A program made the position numbers and the translations under genes. From NCBI GenBank assembly GCA_949752735.1, contig OX457038.1:26106956-26170955 (forward strand): DNA of 64,000 nucleotides. The letters are read 5' to 3'. Below, one piece after another: positions 12,138 to 22,590 of the stretch (position 1 is its first letter; each line of letters begins with the position of its first letter). The notes under the pieces are model-generated. The model had not been told where the DNA came from. It saw nothing but the letters and a program-made list of their open reading frames with translations, and searched no databases. This stretch comes from Lumbricus terrestris (taxonomy: Eukaryota > Annelida > Clitellata > Crassiclitellata > Lumbricidae).

Positions 12138-13169
12138 CAGGGTGCGGCCAAAAAAATAATCCATTACGAAAATTGCGATTTCTCGAAAACCGCTGAATAT
12201 TTTATTACCGAACTTCGCCAGTCTGTTTGACACATAGGCTATTTATCTACAGCTTGGGTAAATCTAATGAAATTCGAATCATGAAAACCAAAATGGTGCA
12301 GCCCTGAAGTGAAAAAATGTTATTTTCGATTCAACAGGCATTTTCTGACAGCAATAACAAAGTAACGACGCAAACAGTAACGTAAGAAGGTTCCAATGAT
12401 TAGGCCTACCACTCTCATGCAACCAGAACATACCAACTATAATAGGCCTACTTTTTTCCATTGTATGATTTTCCATTGTTTGTATCTATAGACATAATTA
12501 TTTTCATTGTGACTTCTTAACCAATCTTGGGCTAGCTTGGCGCCGTGAGCGGGCGCTCCATCTTGCTGAAAAGTGAACTGGTTTCCCAAGACAGTGTGAC
12601 AGTCATCGACAAGCTTAATTAGGCAAAAGATTCTCCACGTAATACTTAGCATTGACTTTGACCTTCTCGTCAATGAAATGCAAGCGTCCTTTGCCCCATA
12701 GCTGAACCAACAGAAACCATGATGTGTGGAGAGAACTTGGCTCACTCGACCAACAGACGGATATCGGCTTTTTTCTTCGTCGCCCAGACTCGGTTGTTTT
12801 GATTATTAATGGGTGGATTGATGTAAAAGATTCTTTCATAGGTGAAGAAAACCTTGCAATTTTATTCAAAATGCAAACAAAACACCGTCTGCAAAGCAGA
12901 AATGACGTAATTATGGCACACCACAGGCTACTTTATGTAAAAATATGATTTCTTATTTCGTGAATGCTGTGTTCAGTTGAAAAAACGCAGTTCTTTCTTC
13001 TGCCTGATGTCACGATCACAAATAGGCCTATGAAGATACTGACATCAAATTTTCACACAATATGCAAAAATATGTTACGAAGAAGAATGAAAATATTTGT
13101 AACAAAATATTCAGCAGTTTTCGAGAAATCGCAATTTTCGTAATGAATTATTTTTTTGGCCGCACCCTG
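12138..13169. mobile_element. Tc1/mariner-type element with long TIRs (1032 bp)
   Basis: The element is flanked by TA dinucleotides (12136-12137 and 13170-13171). It has terminal inverted repeats of roughly 70 bp starting CAGGGTGCGGCCAAAAAAAT, with only a few mismatches between the ends. The interior keeps minus-strand transposase remnants. TA target duplication plus a DDE-type transposase fragment place it in the Tc1/mariner superfamily. Confidence 0.85.
12437..12869 (-). pseudogene. Decayed Tc1/mariner transposase
   Basis: Two overlapping minus-strand frames carry pieces of one transposase. The motif QQDGAPAH (about 12545-12568) holds the second catalytic aspartate block of Tc1/mariner DDE transposases, followed by LAQDWL. 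The segment before it, GRLHFIDEKVKVNAKYYVE, lies in another frame, which shows at least one frameshift. The N-terminal DNA-binding part is not intact. It sits inside the 1032-bp element with long TIRs, so this copy is presumably non-autonomous now. Confidence 0.75.
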
Positions 13170-13245
13170 TATATTATGTGAATATATATATGTATATATG
13201 GGTTAGTGGCGTTGTTGGTGGCGGCCGCGGCCGCGACGACGACGA

Positions 13246-13478
<233 letters not shown>

Positions 13479-13623
13479 TGATGAGTTTGATGACCGTAGG
13501 CAGGTCTGTAATCACGGGTAGGCTATAAGAAACGGATCCGTATACTCACCTCCGAAAACCAGGGTAGGCCATATATATATACTCACCTCCAGGCAAAGTA
13601 TTTAGGTGTAGGCCTATCTTCAT

Positions 13624-13790
13624 TAAATTCGGAGCGAATGGCTAAGAAAAAGGTCATCAGTTTTTCCGGACGGGAAATTGTTGACATTTTCAGAAGATTT
13701 GGGCCGGATGACTAAAAAAGAGGTCGTTAGAAATTTCGGACCAAATAAGTCAGTTTTTCTTCCGGTCAGCGTGCAGGACCTATATAAATA
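13624..13790. repeat. Fragment related to the AAAAAGGTCATCAG repeat family
   Basis: It contains AAAAAGGTCATCAGTTTTTC and a second GACTAAAAAAGAGGTCGT string. Both resemble the interior of the MITE at 58403-58711 and of the segment near 34995-35090. The ends are not defined. Confidence 0.35.
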
Positions 13791-14125
13791 TAATATATAC
13801 TCACCTCAAAATTTACCAGTGGGCCACAGAACTGATATTCGTAGGCCTATACTATTAGCTTATCAGACGCTTCTGTTTAATGTATAAAGTTGACTAAGGC
13901 CCATCTTATCTTCCTCAATATTCTATGATAATAGGCCTACGGTCATTATAGAGATTCTTTCCTGACGTGACACTAGGCCTATAATCTTCCACATGATCGA
14001 CGGCAGAGATCCCGAAGACTATATATATAAGCATGGATTGCGTAAGTCTAAAACAACTATCCTTAGGGCTTAGGCTTTGTTAGAGAATTAAAAAACCGAA
14101 GTGCATTAATTTTCGCTTTATAAAT

Positions 14126-14415
14126 GCGACCTGGTGGCAGACCGGTAACGCGTCCGCTCACAGAGCGGAAGGTTGCGGGTTCGACTCCGGGTAACGACCT
14201 TGGGCAAGTTGTTTACGCACACGTGCCTCTGTCACCAAGCAGTATATAATTTGGTACCGGCGTAAGCTGGGAAGTAAACAGCAAGTCTTGCGACACACTG
14301 GCCTCGTGTCCAGGACCTTGGGATTCGTCCATTGCTGGCTCAGGGCCATGGAAAAGGAGATGAGCGCCTCCCTATGTTCCTCATGGAACGGGATAGGACT
14401 TTACTTTAGCCTACT
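14126..14415 (+). mobile_element. tRNA-headed SINE, family A, copy 2
   Basis: Starts GCGACCTGGTGGCAGACC and has the B-box-like GGTTCGACTCCGG. It follows the same body order as the copy at 7763-8064 and ends in a CTTTACTTTAGCCTACTTA tail. Its head is closer to a tRNA (GGTGGCAGACCGGTAACGC) than that of copy 1. Confidence 0.75.
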
Positions 14416-14738
14416 TATAAATTCACGCCTTGAATCAGCTCATCCCCGCCTTCCCACTCTCGCCCTTAATGACAACCACCACGCAGACGGGTATAGCCTA
14501 TACTCTACACCTCGGACAACCACGGACTCTGTACCGGTACGTAAGCCTATAGACCTGCCTCCTTTTGATTACCGGTACCTCCGGACCTCTGACTTGATGT
14601 AGCGTTCGTGATTAAGCTGGTGTCCTGCACCAAGTCTTCGAAGTTCGAATGGCGCTTTAGAAGTTAGGAGATTATTAGCCTATAGCCTAGTTACTTAGAC
14701 CTACGATCATTTCTTGCAACATCTTCGCCATCAAGAAC

Positions 14739-15035
14739 AGCACTTACATGACATGTGTAGTCAGTTTATAAGCTATAGCACTTACATGACATGATTGTGT
14801 AGTCAGTTTATAAGCTATAGCACTTACATGACATGTGTAGTCAGTTTATAAGCTAGCACTTACATGACATGTGTAGTCAGTTTATAAGCTAGCACTTACA
14901 TGACATGTGTAGTCAGTTTATAAGCTAGCACTTACATGACATGTGTAGTCAGTTTATATGCTAGCACTTACATGACATGTGTAGTCAGTTTATAAGCTAG
15001 CACTTACATGACATGTGTAGTCAGTTTATAAGCTA
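14739..15035. repeat. 36-bp minisatellite, 8 copies
   Basis: Tandem copies of a unit containing AGCACTTACATGACATG followed by TGTAGTCAGTTTATAAGCT. The first two units are longer by a few bases (ATAGC junction, ATGATTG variant); the rest are nearly identical, so the array is recent. Confidence 0.95.
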
Positions 15036-15359
15036 GGACAATGCCCTTCTAAATGTAATTTATAAACAAAATTAACGAATGAATTAAATCGGCTACTTGC
15101 ATATAGGCCTATGCTACAATAATATTATATTAATTATAGGCCTAGCTCTATAGCTTATGCGGTCGTATGGATCGTATACGTAGGCCTATACAATACCCGG
15201 GTTGTCATCATTTCAATTTGTTTTATGCACACATATAAACAAGCATGAAAAGAGTGACCATGCACACATGCGGTGCAAACACCTCGTTAAGAGGAAAAGA
15301 GTTAATGGTCAACGAAGTGCACCTCACGGTGGAATGGAATCAATCAACGTCATTGTAGC

Positions 15360-15498
15360 CAGTGGCGGCGCTAGGGGGGACTAGGGGGCTAAGCCCCCTA
15401 AAAAAGGTCATCCTTTTTTTCCCATGTATATAAAATAAAAAATTTGGACGATTTACCCCTTTAGCCCCCCCCAAACTGAAATCCTGGCGCCGCCACTG
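15360..15498. mobile_element. hAT-type MITE (139 bp)
   Basis: The ends are CAGTGGCGGCGC and GGCGCCGCCACTG. They are flanked by a perfect 8-bp duplication ATTGTAGC (15352-15359 and 15499-15506). A CAGTG-type terminus plus an 8-bp TSD is the hAT signature. The interior is AT-rich with GGGGGCTAAGCCCCC near one end and no coding capacity. Confidence 0.9.
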
Positions 15499-15902
15499 AT
15501 TGTAGCTTATGTACACAGGATTACAGGTGCATTGCAGCAATTTATTTAGTCAATGCAAACTAAACTACATGTGGTGAAATCGAAGTTCAAATTAAGCCCA
15601 GTCTCCAGAAGCGACGTTTATGCTACTGCATGCATGGTGACTATAAATATATGGTCACTTTGAACTTTAGGGTATTCACAATGTATAGCCTACATGGAGT
15701 AGGCCCTATTTGCAGTATGCGCAATCACACAGTTAATGGATCTTATTATACCGTTATATCTGAACGAGTAAGCTTTGTATACACGCGTGACAATGTTACA
15801 GTAGTTTATGTAATCGTAATCGTAATCGTAAACTCGAAATTTCTAAAGCGCCACTCGAAAGCCAAGCGCGGGGCACCAGCTTATTCACGAGCGCTGCGTT
15901 GC

Positions 15903-16041
15903 GTTAGAAGGGTTGTCCGTGAGAATAGTCCGTGGTGGTCCGGGTCGAGTTACCATAGGATCAGGATCAAATGCGTTGTGTTAGAAGGGTTGTCCGTGAG
16001 AGTAGTCCGTGGTGGTCCGGGTCGAGTTACCATAGGATCAG
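15903..16041. repeat. Two-copy 62-bp direct repeat (period 77)
   Basis: GTTAGAAGGGTTGTCCGTGA through to CCATAGGATCAG occurs at 15903-15964 and again at 15980-16041 with about one difference. It lies in the 3' UTR of the LINE. Confidence 0.9.
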
Positions 16042-16057
16042 AGGGGCGGAACAGCTA

Positions 16058-17899
16058 CTAAGGTGGGTGTCGTCTGGGCCGGAAATTTGAGGGCGGAGGA
16101 TCAGTTGAGATAGGGTAAGAGATCGTGAAAAGGAGTGTCTTAAGTTTCGAATGAAAAGCCCGAGGTGTGATGGATAGAGGAGCCTGAGGAAGGTTGTGGT
16201 GTGTGATTAGAAATGATGATGAAGGGACTGAAAAGGATCGGAATTCAGGAGGCAGATCATTCCAAAGGCGTGGTGCTGAGATGGATATGGCTCGGTTGGA
16301 GAACTTGAGATGACTTGTGACCGGGGGTCGAGAAAGTGTAAGGCAGGCGGATGATCGGGTAGAACGGGTAGGCTGGATGGTGAACAGTTCGCGAAGATAA
16401 CTGGGCTGGGAGCATTGTAAAGAGTTGTACGTTAAGGAGAGAACTTTGAAGTGGATTCGCTCTGGAATTTTCAGCCAGTGAAGAGACTTGAGGACAGGGG
16501 TAATGTGATGATGTCTGGGTGTTCTGGTGACGGCTCTAGCTAGAGAATTTTGAATGAGTTGGAGGCGCTTAAGTTGTGTGGAATCAAGGTTTAAGAACAG
16601 GGAGTTGCAGTAGTCAAGCTTTGAGTGGACGATGGACGTAGCAATTGTGGAAGCAGTTTTGAAATCAAGCATGGGTCGGATGCGTCGGAGGTCCCGGATG
16701 TGCATGAAACAGGAGCGCGATAGGCTAGAGATGTGGTTAGAGAAGGAGAGATGCGAGTCAAACATTACACCAAGATTGCGAACAGGAGCATCGGAAGTAA
16801 AGGTGAGAGTTGAAGAGTTAGTCGATAGGTGTATTGAAGGGTCAGGGATTTTCTTGATTTGGTCAGGAAGGCCAAGAATAATGAACTCTGTTTTTGATGG
16901 GTTGAGGCAGAGGAGGTTTGAGGACATCCATTGAGAGATCAGATTGACCACATTGAGAAGTTGAGCAATGGCGGTGGAGAAAGAGCCTGGGGAGAAGGAT
17001 ATAAAGAGTTGGGTGTCGTCTGCGTAGAGATGGTGGTCGACAGACGAGGATTTTATTAGATGACTTAAAGGAGTGGTGTAGAGGATGAAGAGCAACGGAC
17101 CCAGGACGGAGCCTTGAGGAACGCCACAAGATAGTGGAAGGGGTTGTGAACAGTGACTGGAGGCTTTGACGGAGAAGGACCTGGAAGACAAATAGGACTG
17201 GAACCAGAGTAGAGCGGTGCCAGAGACGCCAAAAGAAGAAGAAAGTCGATTTAGAAGGAGATTGTGATCGATGGTGTCGAATGCAGCGGAGATGTCAAGG
17301 AGGCAGAGGCAGGAGACTTGCTGATGACTGACGGCAGAAACCAGTTTATTATACAGAGAGACGAGTAGAGTTTCTGTAGAGTGGTGTTTGGTGAAGCCGG
17401 ATTGGTGGGGGTTGAGGAGTGAGTTAGAAGCGAGGTAATCGTTTAGCCGGGAAAGGACAATTCGTTCGGTTAATTTAGATAGAAAAGAAAGGTTGGAGAT
17501 GGGTCGGTAATTTGATAGGTTTTCCTTGTCAAGATTTGCCTTTTTCAGAAGAGGAGTGACGAGAGATTGCTTGAAGACCATTGGAAAGTTGCCAGTGGAA
17601 AGTGAAAGATTGATAATTTTAGTGATTATAGGAATGAGGACGGAGGCGCAGTCTTTTAGGAGAGCAGTTGGGATAGGATCTAATTCACACTGTTTGTTAG
17701 GAAGAGAATTTAGCAGGAGTGACACTTCAGCTTCAGAGGCGGGATGGAGTATTGGAAGGGATGACTGAGAGACAGGAGGAGTAGGGTTTGGAAATGGAGG
17801 TGGATCAGTGTTGGAGGATTGTGAATCAAGAAGAGACTGCAATGTGAAGCGAAGGGAGGAGATTTTGTCAGAGAAGAATGAACAGAATGTATCGGCCAT
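16058..17899 (-). CDS. LINE reverse transcriptase, C-terminal part of ORF2 (613 codons, uninterrupted)
   Basis: This would copy LINE RNA into DNA at a nicked target. RT blocks in order are: YRPISNLSFLSKLTERI (about residues 131-147); FTKHHSTET (169-177); LDISAAFDTIDH with the first catalytic Asp (201-212); GVPQGSVLGPLLF (259-271); and the YADD box LYADDTQLF (291-299) with the two other Asp residues. NLGVMFDSHLSF follows, and a C-terminal region ends near RLWNDLPPEFRS. Spacing and motif wording fit the CR1/L2/Jockey group. The first methionine lies at or near the truncation point, so it need not be a native start. The frame has no stop or frameshift over 1.8 kb, which suggests a fairly young insertion. 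The apurinic-type endonuclease domain is absent. Confidence 0.85.
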   Translation of the reverse strand: MADTFCSFFSDKISSLRFTLQSLLDSQSSNTDPPPFPNPTPPVSQSSLPILHPASEAEVSLLLNSLPNKQCELDPIPTALLKDCASVLIPIITKIINLSLSTGNFPMVFKQSLVTPLLKKANLDKENLSNYRPISNLSFLSKLTERIVLSRLNDYLASNSLLNPHQSGFTKHHSTETLLVSLYNKLVSAVSHQQVSCLCLLDISAAFDTIDHNLLLNRLSSSFGVSGTALLWFQSYLSSRSFSVKASSHCSQPLPLSCGVPQGSVLGPLLFILYTTPLSHLIKSSSVDHHLYADDTQLFISFSPGSFSTAIAQLLNVVNLISQWMSSNLLCLNPSKTEFIILGLPDQIKKIPDPSIHLSTNSSTLTFTSDAPVRNLGVMFDSHLSFSNHISSLSRSCFMHIRDLRRIRPMLDFKTASTIATSIVHSKLDYCNSLFLNLDSTQLKRLQLIQNSLARAVTRTPRHHHITPVLKSLHWLKIPERIHFKVLSLTYNSLQCSQPSYLRELFTIQPTRSTRSSACLTLSRPPVTSHLKFSNRAISISAPRLWNDLPPEFRSFSVPSSSFLITHHNLPQAPLSITPRAFHSKLKTLLFTISYPISTDPPPSNFRPRRHPP

Positions 17900-17999
17900 A
17901 GAGGGGGGATGGAATGTAGTTACACAGCTCGATCACATCGCATTTTTGATTACGGTACGTTACATTGCATCAGGCACGGATATAACTGGTTACTATACA

Positions 18000-18933
18000 G
18001 AAAGGTGGGACTCATAAGTTCATAACGTCTGTATAGATCTATAGGCACCTTAATCGGAGGTTCCTTATAGTCTATGTGCACCACAAACCAACGTCTATGC
18101 GTATGTATATGCACTGCAAGATCATGATTTTTACATTTATGCATGCATTTATAACGTGGTTATAATAAATGGCGTACATGACATTGTGTTTGCATGAACA
18201 TTTAACAGCCCCCTTTTCTAAATTTGGGGTGAATCCCTGTCTGCCCCTCAACGCCCTCCCCACTTTGTCGCACCAACGCCTGAATGCATTCGGAAAAATC
18301 CGGTGAAGCACAATTAATGGACCTCGATCCTTTCCTTGAAGCACGATTCTGATGGCCTTCAATTTATGAATATTAAGGCTCACAGTTTTAAGTCGATCTT
18401 ATCAGCTGCGAATTCAGATAATGTCGCTGGCATAAGCACCTAGGGGCCTACGCTTAACAGTTAACACCGAACCTGAATGGTGACCTCAACACCGCATGTC
18501 TCTAAATTTTCTTTCATCGTTTATGCCACAGGCCTCACATCACTCTGCTAGTGCTGTAATATGCCAAACAAATTTCTGTCAGAGCAACGGCCTCAGCTAG
18601 TTGTCATAGGCCCTCGTCAAATCTGGATCCATCCATCTACTTACTTCGAAAAGGCATAGGGCCTATTATACTGGATCGGCCTCTGGTTTCATTGTATATA
18701 CGAAAGTATACAATTATCTGTGCAACAATTCAGCAACAGCCAGAGATATCTAGAAACTTGTCTTACAGTGCTGTCTTAACTCCGGTCAAGACCAGCTTCA
18801 GCAAGCTCATTCGCTGTTCATAATAATTATAGCCGATAATATCAATTTAACATGCAGACTGTAGAGGCAATTCCATCGACTGTCATATTGCATGCTGTTC
18901 CATTTTAGATAGGCCATAAATTATATAATACGT
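18000..18933. other. 3' flank of the large minus-strand gene
   Basis: Likely 3' UTR and downstream DNA of the gene ending at 18934. I did not find a clear AATAAA on the minus strand close to the stop. No other gene is visible. Confidence 0.35.
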
Positions 18934-19568
18934 TCAGTTAGCAATCGCTCTGTCGATGTCAGCCAAAGCCGCTAATTTCTTGTACAGTTCGAATGTTTCC
19001 TTTGTGTCGAGTGTTGTCCCCGATGTCGTTCCGTTTCGTCCGTTCTGACGACTCGTAATCATTTCGTAAAGCTGACGTCTCTGTGGCGTCAGCGTCATAT
19101 CAATCTCAATGCACTTCGTTACGATGACGGCCGACTTCTTGTACATGTCTTCCGAACCCATTATGGGCACCGTACGTTCGCTCCGAGCCCGAGATGTGAG
19201 GCTCACCTTTCCGTCGGATACGTCCATGTCAACCTGCTCGGAGACCTTGTCGAAATCGAAGATGGCCGAGGCCGGGTCGAGGTCGGCGCCAAGCCCCGCT
19301 GCCTGGCGTCTGCTCAGTTCGTCTGCTGGTATGCTGCTTAGGATCTCGTCCTCCAGACGATCCACTTTGATGGTTTGCTTAACGGAACTCGATGTTCCGA
19401 CCATGAGACTCCGGATGTTGAGACTGGAGATGGACTGGGAGTCAAGGGTGTCATAATAATGCCCTCCAGTAAACAATGACCCGGAAGCGGACGATGATGA
19501 TGATGATTGGCTCTGGTGCTGTTTTGCGAACGATGACGATGACATCATGCTCTTCATGTTTGCCTGAC
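18934..19568 (-). CDS. Exon 3 (last coding exon) of the large disordered-protein gene
   Basis: The acceptor is TTCTGTTCACAG at 19570-19569. The exon is entered in phase 1 and stays open for 211 codons to a TGA at 18936-18934, encoding residues 2127-2337 of the inferred protein. The first part is serine-rich (SSSSSSASGS). From about residue 2190 onward it looks ordered and charged: a DRLEDEILSSIPADELSRR stretch, LDPASAIFDFDKVSEQVD, SDGKVSLTSRARSERTVP, CIEIDMTLTPQRRQLYEMI and a final ALADIDRAIAN. The low frequency of low-complexity sequence here, against its abundance upstream, suggests this C-terminal block carries the conserved function. I do not recognise the domain. Confidence 0.8.
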
Positions 19569-20251
19569 CTGTGAACAGAAAAACAAAGAAGATCAGTGAA
19601 GATATGTATACAGTCGGATTGGGATCTTCTCTTGCGTTCAAGCTCCAACATTAATGACATATCTGAAAATAATTAGTTGAATGCTTGATTTTACATTTTA
19701 CAAGGACAATTGTAAGAATCACGAGGTTGGCAGCGGGCACTGGTCCCTTCAAACTCTCTTGGTTCTTGATGATGACGATGATGATGAATTGTAAGAATAT
19801 GCCTACCTATAGCTACAGTTATATATGTCTGATAAAGCTGGACACCTGAAAGTGATGCATGCATGCTTACATACATCCATTCATCCGTCCGTCCGTCTGT
19901 ACAAACGTAGGCCTACATTAATAAATACATGCGTGCATAGGTCTACATACATAAATTAACCTACATGTATAAGCCTGCAATATACCACATAATAGGGTCA
20001 TCCCATAATGTGAAAGACTATATTAGCCTATATGTCTCAGGTATATAGACCTATGATTTGTCAACTGTATTGCTTTACTTGTTGATATTTGCTCCACCAC
20101 AACAGAAAATATGCAAAGACTTAGGCTATGTGACCTAGGCCTATATAGTTGAAAATATTTGGGTGTGATTGCATGCGCACATATAGATATAGATCGAGGT
20201 CCAACCATCTACAGAATGCGTGACGCTCATCATTTAGCCTATATTTGGTAC

Positions 20252-20432
20252 CAGGGCTTACAAAGTGTCGCTGGACGGTCATGGACGGCGTCCATGCACT
20301 TATTTTAAAATCTGAACGCCGTCCTGCCACTTGTTGGTCAGTACAGCGGGGTAAAGTAAATGGCGTCCAGGCACTTCTTTTGGAAAGGTAATAGGCGGTC
20401 AAGCACTTATTTCCTTACACTTTAAGCACTTG
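20252..20432. mobile_element. hAT-like MITE of the CAGGGCTT family, copy 1 (intron 2)
   Basis: It starts CAGGGCTTACAAAGTGTCGC and ends near CACTTTAAGCACTTG. The interior contains GGACGGTCATGGACGGCGTC. An inverted copy of the same family lies at 59487-59673. The flanks match at six of eight positions (TTTGGTAC against GTAGGTAC), a decayed 8-bp duplication. Confidence 0.65.
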
Positions 20433-21759
20433 TAGGTACGAAATTAACATTGCATCGAAATACGGGCCACAGGTACGAGATGTCTTTGACTGGCATGCAT
20501 CTTGTTACTTCGTCTTTCTAGAAGATTTCCACACGTGTCCAAGAAGCTGAATACACATTATTAAATTAGGCATAGAAGAATATTACTATAAGCAAATAAC
20601 AGACAGTCTAGGGCTCTATATATAGGCAACGCGAAACGACGATTCAGGCTAACAACGTCAGACAAAATCAACAACGAAATGGTCTGATTTATATGCATAC
20701 CATGATCGTCTTTGCATCAGGACTATGCACCGTTATGATCAAAACATACAGTGTACACTGTACAAGCAAAGCTGATCACGTTCTGCTCTGCATAGCTGTA
20801 TACATGTAGTAAATATAGGAATACATAAAAGGCCCGCAAATAGTTCGGACAAGTTTTACAGTGAAGTAGGCCTAGGTTAAGGTAGGGTAACAACAATTGA
20901 TCAGCTGATAACAATTACACCAGGTCCACCAAATGCGTCGTTCTCGATGGGGTGGGGGAACAAATTTAGAACAGGAGTAGGCCTATAGTGGACAGTTGGG
21001 CAGCGTGTCCTACCTGACTTGGGGGCTTGGGGTTAGATGGACTGCTCATCACCAAACTGTGGATTTAAACTCTGTCTTTGACGTGAAAGCTATCACCAGC
21101 TACATCGTTACACAAGAACAAGTGTGTAATTAGCAAGTAACGGGTATTTAAATAAGTAGAAATGGGTAAAAACGGGTGTGTTATAAGTGGCTGCCACGTC
21201 GACCTTAATTCGCCTCACGAGAATTGAACGCATGCGCAATCGCCTGCTATGCGTCGTCTGCTATTGCGCTCTTGTACCGCGTCAGGCAATACTATAATAA
21301 TACGGCTAAGGTAAACTACGCGCTTAGCGCATGACAACACATCTCTATTCAGCTCGACACATCTAGGTTGTACATGAATATGACGATCTGGCATATGACT
21401 CCGATATTATTTGTCAAAGTAGGTAAATGCCTGTCTACCAACCTATTTTCAACAATCTTAACTATATAGCCTACCTGCCATTTGCCGCTGCCAATGAACG
21501 ACTTAAAGTAGGGCCCATAACTAACCACTTAAACATACTAGGCCCACATACTATTTTCCTTATACCTGACTACTCGCACGAACGGATGTTTACAGATACA
21601 CACACAAACATATATAATATATAAAATTTATATACATTTATATTCACGAAAGAACGTACATTTAGGCCTACACGTATTCCACCAGGTCAAGATGACACAT
21701 TTATTTGTAGGACAAGGACAATTCTGCTATATATACACTGGCGTCTTTGATGACAAACT

Positions 21760-22165
21760 AAGCAGTTGCATTGGCTGAAGAGTGAAGACTGAAGTACAAC
21801 GGTTGAAACAATTGGCTGAAGTACTTTGGCTGAATTACTTTGGCTGCAGCACATTGACTGAAGCATACTTTGGTCTAAGTGCTTTGGGTGAAGTAGGCTA
21901 CATTGGCAGAAGTTAACAAGGGCTGGAGTACAAGGGCTGAAATACTTTGGCTGAAGTACTATGTCTGAAGTACTTTGGCTGAAGTACATTGGTTGAATAC
22001 CATGAATTCAGCTGGCACTTTCATACACACATGCTGAATAATGCAGGACTACAACGGAGTACATTGGCAGAAGTATTTTGGCTGAAATACTTTGGCTGAA
22101 GTACATTGGTTGAATGCCATGAACTCAGCTGGCACTTTCATACACACATGCTGAATGATGCAGGA
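21760..22165. repeat. Degenerate GGCTGAAGTACTTT array with a duplicated 47-bp module
   Basis: Many diverged copies of a roughly 15-bp unit (TACTTTGGCTGAAG). A module beginning CATGAAYTCAGCTGGCACTT and ending near GATGCAGG occurs at 22000-22046 and at 22118-22164. It lies in intron 2 of the large gene. Confidence 0.8.
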
Positions 22166-22169
22166 ATAC

Positions 22170-22293
22170 ATGTACATACACATTTGCTTATGTACGTACG
22201 TACATACATGTATAAGATGCATAGATGCATACATACACGTATACACACATACACACATACACGCATACACGCATACACACATACGTACGTACG

Positions 22294-22324
<31 letters not shown>

Positions 22325-22420
22325 ATGCATGCATGCATACATACATACATACATACATACATACATACATACATACATACATACATACATACATACATAG
22401 TTACATACATATAACGAATA
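22170..22420. repeat. (ACAT)n / (GTGC)n compound microsatellite
   Basis: ACATAC units pass into a GTACGTAC/GTGCGTGC core (22283-22330) and then a pure ACAT run. All long open frames across it are repeat by-products. Confidence 0.97.
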
Positions 22421-22545
22421 TACATACACACATAGGCGTATACATAATTTATGGTCATGCAAGAATATAATGCATTATGCAAACTGCAGCATTGTTCAGA
22501 TGAATAGATGTAAGTCTGACTATAGATGTAGATAGGTCTACTTAC

Positions 22546-22590
22546 CACCACCACCACTGGATGAGCGATTCCTCTGTCGATGCCAATAGT
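22546..22590 (-). CDS. Exon 2 (45-nt micro-exon) of the large disordered-protein gene
   Basis: The acceptor is TCCAATGTAG (AG at 22592-22591) and the donor is GGTG|GTAAG (GT at 22545-22544). The exon takes over in phase 1, completes an Asp codon, encodes YWHRQRNRSSSGGG, and leaves one G that completes a Gly codon with exon 3. Frame continuity with both neighbours and consensus splice sites are the evidence. Exon 3 also begins after an AG in the matching phase, so skipping this 45-nt exon would keep the reading frame; alternative splicing is therefore possible. Confidence 0.7.

Larger units (their letters stand above)
15810..17899 (-). mobile_element. 5'-truncated CR1/L2-type LINE
   Basis: It reads on the minus strand. 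A reverse transcriptase ORF (17899-16058) is followed by a 3' UTR that holds a duplicated 62-bp block, then GTGGCGCTTTAGAAAT and a short (ACGATT)n tail near 15810-15830. No endonuclease is seen upstream of the RT, so the copy is 5' truncated. A simple-repeat tail in place of poly(A) is usual for the CR1/L2 clade. It lies in the 3' flank of the large minus-strand gene. Confidence 0.85.

Noticed and set aside
22049..22557. Overlapping Tyr/Ile/His/Cys/Met-rich ORFs
   Set aside because: Artefacts of the ACAT/GTGC microsatellite.
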